DNA of 64,000 nt, taken from the NCBI RefSeq assembly GCF_038452265.1, contig NZ_CP151842.1:1798001-1862000 (forward strand), in the 5' to 3' direction. Below, piece after piece: positions 44,197-53,311 of the stretch. A program made the position numbers and the translations under genes. The notes beneath the pieces are model-generated. The model searched no databases. It was not told the DNA's origin and saw only the letters and a list, made by a program, of their open reading frames with translations. How positions within the stretch are numbered: position 1 is the first letter of the stretch; each line of letters opens with the position of its first letter. The stretch is from Vibrio diazotrophicus (lineage in GTDB: Bacteria > Pseudomonadota > Gammaproteobacteria > Enterobacterales > Vibrionaceae).

Positions 44197-45036
44197 TTAT
44201 GGCGCAGGGCTGTATAGCCTTGGCGAGCCCGAATGAGGCAGATGAATCAAGTTCAGATTGTTTCTTCTCGCCCATTCAACAGTTAATGCGGTTGGGGCAG
44301 ATAAACACACCAGCGTTGAAAGCTTTGCTCTTACAGCTTTATGAATAAGCTCCAGACTGCAACGACTGGTCACTATTGCAAAGCCGCTTTTGATATTGAG
44401 CGACTCTGATGCCATTGCACCAATCAGCTTATCCAGCGCATTGTGACGACCAATGTCCTCGCGACAGAGCACAATCTCTCCTTTTGCATTGGCAAATAAA
44501 GCGGCATGCAGCGCGCCTGAAATTTTTGCCGCTTGCTGATGTTGAGCGATTCTCTCTCTCAACCCTTCAAACACTAACGGATTAGGTGGTGAGGATGAAT
44601 CCAGTGGAGACAAATCAGGTAAAGCTTGTTCAAGAGCTGCCACACCACAGATACCACAACCGGTCGTGCCGGCCATATGACGACGTTGGTTTTTCAGATT
44701 CCAAAAAGCGCGGTTACTGATTTCCACTTCTGCGAAGTGAGAGTCGCCCTGCCCGCCAATTTCTATGTCTCGAATTTCGCTAAAGCTACTCACAATGCCA
44801 GCACTAAGGCTAAAGCCGCGAACGAAATCTTCAAGATGACCGGGGGTGACCATCATCACCGCTTGGTTGATACCGTTGTAACTGATCGCTAACGCAGACT
44901 CACTGGCTAACGGGGCATCTAGTATTTCACTTTCACCGGTTAACTCACGGTAGTAATGCGCACTCGGTGCAGCTGGCGCTTGGTTAAAATCATGCAGCTC
45001 ACTGTAAGTTTGAGTATCTATCCTGCAGGACATCAA
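44197..45036 (-). CDS. fdhD: Formate dehydrogenase sulfurtransferase FdhD
   Basis: 279 residues. The catalytic CxxC lies in GTTGCGICG near residue 130; CREDIGRHNALDK near residue 188 and FAIVTSRCSLELIHKA near residue 222 are the other family blocks. FdhD passes sulfur from IscS to the molybdenum cofactor, activating formate dehydrogenase-type enzymes. Its stop-proximal gene position follows lysR with a 4-bp overlap, and the divergent YdeP-like oxidoreductase gene is a natural client (inference). Confidence 0.94.
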   Translation of the reverse strand: MMSCRIDTQTYSELHDFNQAPAAPSAHYYRELTGESEILDAPLASESALAISYNGINQAVMMVTPGHLEDFVRGFSLSAGIVSSFSEIRDIEIGGQGDSHFAEVEISNRAFWNLKNQRRHMAGTTGCGICGVAALEQALPDLSPLDSSSPPNPLVFEGLRERIAQHQQAAKISGALHAALFANAKGEIVLCREDIGRHNALDKLIGAMASESLNIKSGFAIVTSRCSLELIHKAVRAKLSTLVCLSAPTALTVEWARRNNLNLIHLPHSGSPRLYSPAP

Positions 45037-45950
45037 ATCACCTCTATCACTTGCATGCGTGATTTAGGCTTAGCAAACAGATGTTTCGCTTCAGCAAAGC
45101 ACTGATCAACAAGCGCCGATGAGGGTTCTTGTTTACGTTTGAGTAAAACCAGAGGTGAATGCACCACCGCTTTCTCAATCGGAACGATACGCAGTTGTTC
45201 GTTGAGTTCTGCTAACCCAGAATTGAGCGGCATAATTGCACAGCAAAGCCCGCTGGTGACCGCTTGGATTAAGTGAAAGCTGGAATTACTTTCAATCACC
45301 GTTTGCGGAACAAGTCCTTTACTGCCAAAACTCAAATCGATGGAGTGACGATAATGCATCCCTTTTGATAGCAAGCCTAATGGAATGCTGCTTAAGGATT
45401 CCCACATCACAACGTCTTCAGCGAAGTCAAAATAACGATGGTCGTAAAGCACGCCTAAATCTGTTGAGCTCATTTCGACTACGTCAAAATAGCTCGTATT
45501 CACCTGATCGATGTAACACATACCCAAATCAAGCTGATTGCGATTGAGCTGGTCTATGATCTGCTCAGACGCCATAGACATAATCTGAAAACGTAACTCT
45601 GGATAGAGTTCTGACAGTGGCTTAATGAGCTGCATCGGGTTCTGGCTTGCCAAAGGAACCATACCTAATCTCAATGAACCGACCAACTGTCCTCGACAGT
45701 TCGCCGCTTCAGCTTGTAGCCCATCGTGAGCAGCCAATACCGTTTTTGCCCAAGCAAGAATCCGGTCACCCGCCTCGGTAAACCCTTCAAATCGTTGACT
45801 TCTTGTGATGAGTTCAAGCTCTAGCTCTTCTTCTAAACGTCTAATCCTCATCGACAATGTTGGCTGCGTGATATGACACAATGCCGCCGCCTGACCAAAA
45901 TGCTTGGTCTGATCTAAGGCGATTAAATACTTAAGTTGTTTGATATCCAT
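45033..45950 (-). CDS. LysR family transcriptional regulator
   Basis: 305 residues. N-terminal winged helix-turn-helix (MDIKQLKYLIALDQTKHFGQAAALCHITQPTLS-type sequence, of which FGQAAALCHITQPTLSMRIR is the recognition unit) and a C-terminal periplasmic-binding-type effector domain (GSLRLGMVPLASQ near residue 90). Overlaps fdhD by 4 bp, and is divergent from the oxidoreductase gene across 515 bp, the standard arrangement for a LysR regulator of that gene. Effector unknown. Confidence 0.92.
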   Translation of the reverse strand: MDIKQLKYLIALDQTKHFGQAAALCHITQPTLSMRIRRLEEELELELITRSQRFEGFTEAGDRILAWAKTVLAAHDGLQAEAANCRGQLVGSLRLGMVPLASQNPMQLIKPLSELYPELRFQIMSMASEQIIDQLNRNQLDLGMCYIDQVNTSYFDVVEMSSTDLGVLYDHRYFDFAEDVVMWESLSSIPLGLLSKGMHYRHSIDLSFGSKGLVPQTVIESNSSFHLIQAVTSGLCCAIMPLNSGLAELNEQLRIVPIEKAVVHSPLVLLKRKQEPSSALVDQCFAEAKHLFAKPKSRMQVIEVI

Positions 45951-46028
45951 TGTCGATTACAAGACCTAAACCGTATGTGACAAGAGTGTTTTTTCAGCAA
46001 ATGACGCTCGGAAAAAACACAGCAATAA

Positions 46029-46042
46029 TTGATCTAAATCAA
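46029..46042. promoter_or_regulatory. Perfect FNR-type box, proximal to lysR-fdhD
   Basis: TTGATCTAAATCAA matches the FNR consensus TTGAT-N4-ATCAA in all ten fixed positions. It lies about 79-92 bases upstream of the lysR start codon. Confidence 0.72.
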
Positions 46043-46079
46043 GATTATTCTTATCAAATATCAGGGTCAAATCTAAATT

Positions 46080-46097
46080 ATCTATAGCGTGATAGAT
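46080..46097. promoter_or_regulatory. Palindrome resembling a LysR-type site
   Basis: ATCTAT / ATAGAT with a six-base centre contains the T-N11-A pattern of LysR boxes and lies about 130 bases upstream of the lysR start, suited to autoregulation and control of the divergent gene. Confidence 0.45.
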
Positions 46098-46290
46098 AGC
46101 AACTATCAGCCAATCTTCGGCTAGATAAGGAATAACGCGAACAATCGCCTTATTTTCAGCCAAATTATTACTTCGTTAATATATGCGGTTTATCAGCAGC
46201 TATTCATTCGTTTTTTGCATTCATCATAGATTCTGTTTATCACTCAGTCGGTAATATCAATTGGACGCATATCTTGGGACGCAATAATCT

Positions 46291-46304
46291 TTGATTTAGA
46301 TCAA
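46291..46304. promoter_or_regulatory. Perfect FNR-type box, proximal to the oxidoreductase gene
   Basis: TTGATTTAGATCAA matches TTGAT-N4-ATCAA in all ten fixed positions; it lies about 161 bases upstream of the GTG start at 46466. Confidence 0.72.
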
Positions 46305-46465
46305 GACATGATGTCAGCCGATCCAATCTGAAATTTAAAAGCAGTAAGCAGGACTCTTCTAAAACCATAATAAGCCGTATTACTACTTCCGCTTTATTCC
46401 CATATCGCGCCTGTTTTCACCGGTACTCCTGTTTGCTGTTGTTCCTGTTCGTGAGGAGTAAAGTC

Positions 46466-48790
46466 GTGAGTCAAAAAGAACACATTAAGCAATACAAAGG
46501 CCCTGCAGGTGGTTGGGGGGCATTGAAAGCCGTCACGAAAAGTTTGTGGGGCAGCGAGAACGCCGTTAAGAACATTCGTACCATGCTCAAGACTAACCAA
46601 AATGGTGGCTTTGACTGCCCCGGTTGTGCTTGGGGAGAATCGCCGGAAAGCGGTAAAGTTAACTTCTGCGAAAACGGCGCAAAAGCGGTTAACTGGGAAG
46701 CCACCAATCGCGTGGTTGATCCAGAGTTTTTCGCCACTCACAGCGTTTCATCACTATTGAAACAAACAGACTATTGGCTTGAGTATCAAGGTCGCATTAC
46801 GCATCCGATGAAATACGACTCTGCCAACGATCACTACGTTCCGATAAGCTGGGATGAGGCATTTCAGTTAGTTGCTAAACATCTCAATCAACTTGAATCA
46901 CCGCATCAGGCTGAGTTTTATACCTCTGGTCGTGCAAGCAACGAAGCAGCGTTCTTATACCAACTGTTCGTGCGTGCTTTCGGTACTAACAACTTTCCTG
47001 ACTGCTCCAACATGTGCCATGAAGCGAGTGCAATTGGTATGAAGGACACCATTGGTGTTGGTAAAGGAACAGTGATTTTTGACGACTTTGCCAAAGCCGA
47101 TGCGATTTTTGTGATTGGTCAAAATCCGGGAACCAACCACCCGAGAATGCTCGAACCTCTGCGTGAAGCAGTGAAGCGTGGCGCGCAAGTGATCTGTCTT
47201 AATCCGCTGAAAGAACGCGGTCTGGAACGATTTCAAAACCCACAAGTAACAATTGAAATGCTCAGCAACGGTTCTAAGCCAACCAACACTGCGTACTTAA
47301 GACCTGCTCTCGGTGGCGATATGGCGGTATTTCGTGGTATCGCCAAATACTTGCTGCAATGGGAACACCAAGCTTTGAAAACCGGTGGTAAAGCGGTATT
47401 CGACAGAGCATTCATCCGTGAGCACACCATGGGTATTGATCAATATTTAGAAGAAGTCGACGCGACCACATGGGAACATATCACAGAGCAATCTGGTCTT
47501 GAATTGAGCGAAATTGAGATGGTTGCCGATATGTATCGCCGTTCAGATCGTGTGATCATGTGCTGGGCTATGGGTTTGACTCAACATCGTCACTCAGTGC
47601 CAACCATTAAAGAAGTAGCGAACGTACAAATGTTACGAGGCAACGTAGGTAAACCGGGGGCCGGTCTATCTCCCGTTCGCGGTCACAGTAACGTGCAAGG
47701 TGACCGCACTATGGGCATTGATGAAAAACCTTCAAAAGCCTTTCTTGATAACATTGAGCGCCGTTTCAACTTTAGTGTTCCTCGTGAAGTCGGCCACAAC
47801 ACCGTCCAAGCGATCAAAGCGATGGAAGAACAGAAGTCGAAAGTGTTCATTGGTTTAGGTGGAAACTTCGCCCAAGCCACTCCGGATACTGAACGTACAC
47901 ATCTGGCGATGAAAAATTGCGACCTGACGGTTCATATCTCAACCAAGCTCAACCGCTCACATTTGGTGACAGGAAAAGATGCCCTTATCCTGCCATGTTT
48001 GGGGCGCACAGAGATTGATGTTCAAGCTCACGGCCCGCAAGGCGTGACCGTTGAAGATACCTTCAGCATGGTTCACATCTCCTACGGTCAGTTGAAACCT
48101 CGCTCGGAACATTTACGTTCAGAACCAGCCATTATTGCCGGAATTGCCCATGCGACTCTGGGCGGCCACCCGATTGACTGGAACTGGGCAATTCAGGATT
48201 ACGCACGTATCCGCGATTTGATTTCTGAGACTATTCCAGGTTTTACCGATTTCAATCAAAAACTGCGTAATCCTGGCGGTTTCCATCTTGTAAACTCTGC
48301 AGCAGAACGTAAATGGAATACCCCATCAGGTAAAGCACAGTTTAGTGACAGCCCGTTACCCAAACAGCTGATCAACGAGGCTGTCTTAGAGCAAGGCAAC
48401 AAACCCGATTTGATATTGCAAACCATGCGTTCACACGACCAATACAACACCACCCTTTATGGTTTGAACGACCGTTATCGCGGTGTATTTGGTATACGTG
48501 AAGTGTTGTTTGTCAATGAAGATGATATTGCCAAACTTGGATTTGAAAACGGTGACAAAGTGGATATGGTGTCGCTTTGGGAAGATGGCGTTACTCGTAA
48601 AGTACAAGGCTTTACCTTAGTAGCGTACGATATTCCTAGAGGTCAGGCTGCCGCATATTATCCAGAAACCAATCCGCTTGTACCTTTGGATAGCTATGGC
48701 GAAAGAACCTTTACTCCAACGTCTAAGTTCATAGCAATCAAGCTTGAAAAAGCCTCTTCAGATGAAATTCAACGTTCTAAAGTCGAATAA
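46466..48790 (+). CDS. YdeP/FdhF-type molybdopterin oxidoreductase
   Basis: 774 residues from the GTG at 46466, chosen because GAGGAG lies seven bases upstream; the frame stays open earlier but is out of register with the family. The opening QYKGPAGGWGALKAV and FDCPGCAWGE, CENGAKAVNWE, PDCSNMCHEAS, and the C-terminal MRSHDQYNTTLYGLNDRYRG blocks match E. coli YdeP closely. It belongs to the formate-dehydrogenase-like molybdopterin family; YdeP is linked to acid resistance, and its substrate is not established. The divergent fdhD supports a sulfurated molybdenum cofactor. Confidence 0.92.
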   Translation: MSQKEHIKQYKGPAGGWGALKAVTKSLWGSENAVKNIRTMLKTNQNGGFDCPGCAWGESPESGKVNFCENGAKAVNWEATNRVVDPEFFATHSVSSLLKQTDYWLEYQGRITHPMKYDSANDHYVPISWDEAFQLVAKHLNQLESPHQAEFYTSGRASNEAAFLYQLFVRAFGTNNFPDCSNMCHEASAIGMKDTIGVGKGTVIFDDFAKADAIFVIGQNPGTNHPRMLEPLREAVKRGAQVICLNPLKERGLERFQNPQVTIEMLSNGSKPTNTAYLRPALGGDMAVFRGIAKYLLQWEHQALKTGGKAVFDRAFIREHTMGIDQYLEEVDATTWEHITEQSGLELSEIEMVADMYRRSDRVIMCWAMGLTQHRHSVPTIKEVANVQMLRGNVGKPGAGLSPVRGHSNVQGDRTMGIDEKPSKAFLDNIERRFNFSVPREVGHNTVQAIKAMEEQKSKVFIGLGGNFAQATPDTERTHLAMKNCDLTVHISTKLNRSHLVTGKDALILPCLGRTEIDVQAHGPQGVTVEDTFSMVHISYGQLKPRSEHLRSEPAIIAGIAHATLGGHPIDWNWAIQDYARIRDLISETIPGFTDFNQKLRNPGGFHLVNSAAERKWNTPSGKAQFSDSPLPKQLINEAVLEQGNKPDLILQTMRSHDQYNTTLYGLNDRYRGVFGIREVLFVNEDDIAKLGFENGDKVDMVSLWEDGVTRKVQGFTLVAYDIPRGQAAAYYPETNPLVPLDSYGERTFTPTSKFIAIKLEKASSDEIQRSKVE

Positions 48791-48815
48791 AAGAATCTGA
48801 TTTAGCAAACACAAA

Positions 48816-48899
48816 AAAACCACCCGACACTTCATGCATTATTTAGCGATATAAAGTTAAACGATATAAAGTTAAACGATGTAGAGTTAAGGTGGTTTT
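48816..48899 (+). terminator. Terminator-like stem with a repeat-filled loop
   Basis: AAAACCACC (48816-48824) pairs with GGTGGTTTT (48891-48899) and CTTTTTC follows. The 66-base loop contains a tandem repeat annotated separately. The T run makes termination of the oxidoreductase transcript likely, although the loop is unusually long. Confidence 0.6.
48847..48891 (+). repeat. Three-copy 15-bp tandem repeat
   Basis: Unit CGATATAAAGTTAAA occurs twice in perfect succession (48847-48861, 48862-48876), then a diverged third copy CGATGTAGAGTTAAG (48877-48891). It lies wholly inside the loop of the terminator stem. Confidence 0.85.
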
Positions 48900-48944
48900 C
48901 TTTTTCAGCTTGAAGCGTCGACGAGTCAACCGCTACAGAGCGAG

Positions 48945-49310
48945 TTAAGCTTGGCCAGTATAGATACAGCCAGCGGTACAGGTTTCTTTGATTTCAACTT
49001 TGCTCAGCAAAGGCAAAGAGGGTTTTAGCTGCTGCCAAATCCACTTCGCAAGAACTTCACTGGTTGGGTTTTCTAACCCTTCAATATCATTCAGATAGTA
49101 GTGATCCAGCCTGTCATATATAGGTTTGAATGCGGCTTTGATTTCTGCGAAATCCACTAACCACCCTGTATGCGGGTCAACATCGCCAGCTACGTATAGG
49201 CGAACCAAAAATGAGTGTCCATGCAAACGGCCACACTTATGCCCTTCTGGTACATGCGGTAAGTGGTGCGCGGCTTCGAACATGAACTCTTTGTAAATTT
49301 CAGTCTTCAT
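48945..49310 (-). CDS. queD: 6-carboxytetrahydropterin synthase QueD
   Basis: 121 residues from the ATG at 49310, the exact length of E. coli QueD; 29 further upstream codons are not family-like. [24 protein letters not shown] carries, in pieces, the zinc histidines and the catalytic Cys (CGRLHGHSF). [15 protein letters not shown] and [18 protein letters not shown] follow. The enzyme makes 6-carboxytetrahydropterin from dihydroneopterin triphosphate, the first dedicated step to queuosine in tRNA. Convergent with the oxidoreductase gene. Confidence 0.95.
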   Translation of the reverse strand: MKTEIYKEFMFEAAHHLPHVPEGHKCGRLHGHSFLVRLYVAGDVDPHTGWLVDFAEIKAAFKPIYDRLDHYYLNDIEGLENPTSEVLAKWIWQQLKPSLPLLSKVEIKETCTAGCIYTGQA

Positions 49311-49611
49311 ATTGGTGATCAGTCTATCAATCTGGCTAGTAAAAATGAGGCGCAATAGTAAGTAATCTGACACTAGGAAACAAGCGTAGGATCTCACTTT
49401 TCACTGCAATTTCAGTTTTAACAAAACAATAATTCGACGTCGAAATTATGGCAGCAGCGTCAAATTTCTGAGCACAGCATTTCTGTGTCACAAATATAAA
49501 ATCCATATTTTGTATGTGGTCACAGTAACAAAAACACTCATTTTCCCTTTATTTTCTAACGTCTATATTTAGTTAAATAATATTTAATAACTCTATAACA
49601 ATAAGACCATT
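49311..49611. other. Divergent intergenic region queD / chemoreceptor
   Basis: About 300 bases. I looked for a preQ1-type riboswitch before queD and did not find a convincing pseudoknot. CRP-like halves (GGTCACA) occur near 49518-49524 without a partner arm. No gene seen. Confidence 0.4.
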
Positions 49612-51225
49612 ATGAGCTCAACAATTACCTCCAAACTACTTCTAACGCTAGTGACTGTTTTTGCGCTGGTTCTGGCTAGTTCAACCATTTATCAGTCTAT
49701 TCAACAACGGGATTTGATTAACTCCGTCTTGGGTGAGCAACTGCACGATAAAGCAAGCAACTATTTCGATAGCCTCAACATGATGATGCTTACCGGCACT
49801 ATGGCGCAGAAAGAAACGCTGCGTCAAAAAGCCTTAGCGCAAGATGGTATCGAACAAGTACGTGTTTTACGCTCTGACTTAGTCAGCAAACTTTATGGTC
49901 CGGGTCAGGAAAACCAAACGCCTGTTGACGATATTGATAAACGTGCATTGAAAGGCGAATACATCTTAGAGCCGATAGAAGCGAGTTGGGGTAAAGGCAT
50001 TGTTGTCGCTCTGCCGATGAAATCCAGCGAAAACTATCGCGGCACAAACTGTGTGGCTTGCCACATGGCGCCTGAGGGCGAAGTGTTGGGGGTTATCCGC
50101 CTTGAGTACAACCTAAGTCATATCAACAGCCTGATTAACCACAGAACACTGATTGGTGTCGGAATCATGGCTGCTATCGCTATTGTTGGCTTCTTGATTA
50201 CACTTACGCTGATTAAGAGATTCATTGTAAGACCATTACAAACAACCACGCTGTTTATGAGTCAGGTCAGTAAAAGTAAAGATCTTTCACCGCGACTTGA
50301 TAACGGCAAAAAGGACGAGTTGGGACAACTCGCTGCCTCAATTAACTCCCTTATGGACACGGTATCGGACAGCTTGCAACAAGTACAAACAACATCACAC
50401 TCCCTCGCTTCTTCCGCTAATCAGTTAACGGGCGTCGCTCAGGTGACAGACAGAGCGGCAAATAATCAACAGAGTGAAACTTCTGATGTGCAGTACAACA
50501 TCGAAGAAATGCAGAATAAGCAGCACGAAGTTGAGTTGTCGACGGCGGACGCGGCTCAATTAGTCAAACACACAACGAATGTTGCCCAAACTAGTGCGAA
50601 ACAAGCGCACTCTGCCAGCGAAGATATTAAAAACTTGGTTGGTGACATTGAAGATGTGAAAAACAAGATAGCGCAACTGAACAACCAAACTGGCGAAGTC
50701 TCTACCATTTTAGGCGTGATTAGAGGTATCGCCGAACAAACCAACCTACTTGCACTGAACGCAGCAATTGAAGCGGCACGAGCTGGAGAACAAGGCCGCG
50801 GATTTGCCGTGGTAGCTGACGAAGTTCGTAATCTTGCTTCGCGTACCGCAGAAGCAACGGGGAATATTGAGAAAATTATTGCCCAGTTCCAAAGAGAGAG
50901 CGAAGAGTCGATGGTTTCAGTCGATAGCGTTTGTTCAGAGGCTCATACCCGCTCAAATGAAATTGAAGAGCTCTCTTCCGCGATGACGAATGTTGTGGCT
51001 GAAATGAAACAGGTTCTCGAGCACACTGAAAGTATTCAGAGCCAGACACAGATGACTACGCAAGTAAGTCAGAATGTTCAGCAAAAAGTAGAAGTGATCG
51101 CACGCCACGCGCAAGACACTTCTCACTCTGCAACAGAAACACGCGAAATCAGCTTAAATCTAGAGCGATTGTCACAACAACTGGAGTCTTTGCTCAATCA
51201 ATTTACTCTTTCGCGTAAGAATTAA
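49612..51225 (+). CDS. Methyl-accepting chemotaxis protein with periplasmic haem-binding motif
   Basis: 537 residues. Membrane helices near residues 8-28 and 186-206 enclose a periplasmic sensor. Near its end the sequence [12 protein letters not shown] places a c-type haem motif CxxCH at residues 147-151. A HAMP domain (~205-260) and the signalling domain follow, with the hairpin tip [32 protein letters not shown], in pieces, near residue 378. A covalent haem suggests sensing of redox state, oxygen or NO; DcrA of Desulfovibrio is a precedent. Monocistronic, between queD and asnS. Confidence 0.93.
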   Translation: MSSTITSKLLLTLVTVFALVLASSTIYQSIQQRDLINSVLGEQLHDKASNYFDSLNMMMLTGTMAQKETLRQKALAQDGIEQVRVLRSDLVSKLYGPGQENQTPVDDIDKRALKGEYILEPIEASWGKGIVVALPMKSSENYRGTNCVACHMAPEGEVLGVIRLEYNLSHINSLINHRTLIGVGIMAAIAIVGFLITLTLIKRFIVRPLQTTTLFMSQVSKSKDLSPRLDNGKKDELGQLAASINSLMDTVSDSLQQVQTTSHSLASSANQLTGVAQVTDRAANNQQSETSDVQYNIEEMQNKQHEVELSTADAAQLVKHTTNVAQTSAKQAHSASEDIKNLVGDIEDVKNKIAQLNNQTGEVSTILGVIRGIAEQTNLLALNAAIEAARAGEQGRGFAVVADEVRNLASRTAEATGNIEKIIAQFQRESEESMVSVDSVCSEAHTRSNEIEELSSAMTNVVAEMKQVLEHTESIQSQTQMTTQVSQNVQQKVEVIARHAQDTSHSATETREISLNLERLSQQLESLLNQFTLSRKN

Positions 51226-51260
51226 CCACCAAAGTAAGATTAAAGGTTGAAGCTGACGAA

Positions 51261-51290
51261 TTGACAGGTAATATGTCCCGTTGAATCAAT
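51261..51290 (+). promoter_or_regulatory. Probable promoter of asnS
   Basis: Perfect -35 TTGACA at 51261-51266; the best -10 candidate is ATCAAT (51285-51290, 18-base spacing), which is weak. It lies about 100 bases before the asnS start. Confidence 0.45.
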
Positions 51291-51302
51291 AAGAATTCTA
51301 TC

Positions 51303-51359
51303 CAACCCAATGAATCGTCTATTTAATAAACAATAATGACGAAAAAACACATTGGGTTG
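51303..51359 (+). promoter_or_regulatory. Inverted repeat in the asnS leader
   Basis: CAACCCAATG (51303-51312) and CATTGGGTTG (51350-51359) form a perfect 10-bp stem around a 37-base A/T-rich loop, ending 31 bases before the asnS ATG. It looks like a structured mRNA leader; whether it regulates asnS is unknown. Confidence 0.6.
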
Positions 51360-51390
51360 AATGTTTACCTCAATGGAGACTATATCAAAC

Positions 51391-52791
51391 ATGACTTACG
51401 CGCCTGTAACTGACGTACTTGGCGGCAAGCTAGCAGTAGACAGTGAAGTCACTGTACGCGGCTGGATCCGTACACGTCGTGATTCCAAAGCTGGAATCTC
51501 TTTCCTTGCCATTTATGACGGCTCTTGTTTCGACCCGATTCAGGCCGTGGTCCCAAATAATCTTAATAATTACGAAAACGAAGTATTAAAGCTAACAACT
51601 GGCTGCTCTGTTGAAGTAACAGGTAAGATTGTTGAGTCTCCAGCGTCTGGTCAAGATTTCGAACTAGCAGCAACTGAAGTTAAAGTTGTTGGCTGGGTTG
51701 AAGATGCTGAAACATACCCAATGGCGAAAACTCGTCACTCTATCGAATACCTTCGTGAAGTGGCACACCTTCGTCCACGCACTAACGTTATTGGTGCGGT
51801 TGCTCGTGTACGTAACTCTCTTTCTCAAGCGATCCACCGCTTCTACCATGAGCAAGGCTACTTCTGGATGTCTGCTCCACTGATCACTGCTTCAGATGCA
51901 GAAGGTGCTGGTGAGATGTTCCGCGTGTCGACACTTGATATGGCGAACCTACCACTCGATGACAAAGGCAATGTGGACTACAACGAAGATTTCTTCGGCA
52001 AAGAAACATTCCTAACTGTATCTGGTCAGCTAAACGCAGAAGCCTACGCTTGTGCATTAAGCAAAGTGTACACTTTCGGCCCTACTTTCCGTGCTGAAAA
52101 CTCAAACACTAGCCGCCACTTAGCCGAGTTCTGGATGGTTGAGCCAGAAGTTGCATTCGCAGAGTTGGATGACGTAGCAAAACTAGCAGAAGACATGCTG
52201 AAGTATGTATTCAAAGCGGTACTGGCTGAGCGTCGTGACGACCTTGAGTTCTTTGCTTCTCGTATCGACAAAGATGCGATTACTCGTCTAGAGCAGTTTG
52301 TACAATCTGACTTTGCACAAGTGGATTACACTGATGCAATTCAAATCCTTCTAGATTCTGGTCGTGAGTTCGAGTTCCCAGTTGAATGGGGTATCGACAT
52401 GTCTTCTGAGCATGAGCGTTACCTAGCTGAAGAACACTTCAAAGCGCCTGTTATCGTTAAGAACTACCCGAAAGACATCAAAGCTTTCTACATGCGTCTG
52501 AATGATGACGGTAAGACAGTAGCAGCGATGGACGTTCTTGCACCGGGTATCGGTGAAATCATCGGTGGTTCTCAGCGTGAAGAACGTTTAGACGTTCTTG
52601 ATGCACGTATGGTTGAAATGGGCATCGATCCTGAGCACATGAGTTGGTACCGCGACCTACGTCGTTACGGTACTGTACCTCACGCTGGTTTCGGTCTAGG
52701 TTTCGAGCGTCTAGTATCTTACGTAACGGGTATGGGTAACGTGCGTGACGTGATTCCATTCCCACGTACTCCTCGCTCAGCGAACTTCTAA
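51391..52791 (+). CDS. asnS: Asparaginyl-tRNA synthetase
   Basis: 466 residues from the ATG at 51391, where similarity to known AsnS begins ([14 protein letters not shown]); two upstream in-frame ATGs (51361, 51373) would add 10 or 6 residues. N-terminal anticodon-binding OB fold ([20 protein letters not shown]), then a class II catalytic core with motif 2 [19 protein letters not shown] near residue 215 and motif 3 [15 protein letters not shown] near residue 435. It charges tRNA-Asn. Followed by a strong terminator and preceded by an unusual leader hairpin. Confidence 0.97.
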   Translation: MTYAPVTDVLGGKLAVDSEVTVRGWIRTRRDSKAGISFLAIYDGSCFDPIQAVVPNNLNNYENEVLKLTTGCSVEVTGKIVESPASGQDFELAATEVKVVGWVEDAETYPMAKTRHSIEYLREVAHLRPRTNVIGAVARVRNSLSQAIHRFYHEQGYFWMSAPLITASDAEGAGEMFRVSTLDMANLPLDDKGNVDYNEDFFGKETFLTVSGQLNAEAYACALSKVYTFGPTFRAENSNTSRHLAEFWMVEPEVAFAELDDVAKLAEDMLKYVFKAVLAERRDDLEFFASRIDKDAITRLEQFVQSDFAQVDYTDAIQILLDSGREFEFPVEWGIDMSSEHERYLAEEHFKAPVIVKNYPKDIKAFYMRLNDDGKTVAAMDVLAPGIGEIIGGSQREERLDVLDARMVEMGIDPEHMSWYRDLRRYGTVPHAGFGLGFERLVSYVTGMGNVRDVIPFPRTPRSANF

Positions 52792-52815
52792 TCACTTTTT
52801 AGTGATACGTAATTT

Positions 52816-52850
52816 AAAAGACCTCCCTAGTGGAGGTCTTTTGTCTTTTC
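52816..52850. terminator. Bidirectional terminator after asnS
   Basis: Perfect 11-bp inverted repeat AAAAGACCTCC / GGAGGTCTTTT with a five-base loop; T run both ways, serving asnS and the convergent small gene. Confidence 0.94.
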
Positions 52851-52865
52851 TGACACTCAAACTGG

Positions 52866-53081
52866 TTAACTTTCTTTTTGATCTGCTTTCAACGCGTACT
52901 TTATACCTACAAAACACAGACTAAAGATAACGAATGGAATGATCGCTGCGGTGTACTCAACCCACGCATACTGTGCAAATGATTTGGCCAAGATAAGGTG
53001 TGCAAACACAAGCAAGAAAGCACTAAATATCGCCACTATAATCAGTGTTAGTTCATGTTTTACCAACTGCTTTTTCATCAT
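52866..53081 (-). CDS. Small two-helix membrane protein
   Basis: 71 residues with two hydrophobic segments (residues ~13-33 and 43-62), basic N-terminus MMKKQLVKHEL and polar C-terminus KADQKES. AGGAG lies just upstream; either of two adjacent ATGs (53081 or 53078) may be the start, the second having better spacing. No family recognised. It is monocistronic between asnS and the small acidic-protein gene. Confidence 0.68.
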   Translation of the reverse strand: MMKKQLVKHELTLIIVAIFSAFLLVFAHLILAKSFAQYAWVEYTAAIIPFVIFSLCFVGIKYALKADQKES

Positions 53082-53311
53082 CACTCCTAACTAAAAGGTT
53101 GTTATTACGCTGATTAAACCACATTAAGAGAATGGTGAACCGATACAGTTGTTGTGATAAATACCTTAACAGATACTAGTAACTCTCCTATTTTTTGATG
53201 TGCCATTAACAGGTATGGAGGTGTTGAGTCGTAAGTAGTCTTGAAACTAGCTGTCACTTGAAAAATTATGTTCCATACTTTCAATGGAATGACGAATTTT
53301 TGGAGGAAGTT

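Larger units (their letters stand above)
45951..46465. other. Divergent regulatory region lysR-fdhD / oxidoreductase
   Basis: 515 bases without a convincing gene. It holds two perfect FNR-type boxes and one LysR-type palindrome, annotated separately. The remaining sequence is A/T-rich. Confidence 0.6.

Noticed and set aside
45966..46163. 65-codon open frame upstream of lysR
   Set aside because: Overlaps the FNR-type box and the palindrome; no ribosome site and no family-like sequence. Treated as regulatory DNA.
49311..49420. preQ1 riboswitch before queD
   Set aside because: I could not find the short H-type pseudoknot with the expected A-rich tail; only a weak leader remains.
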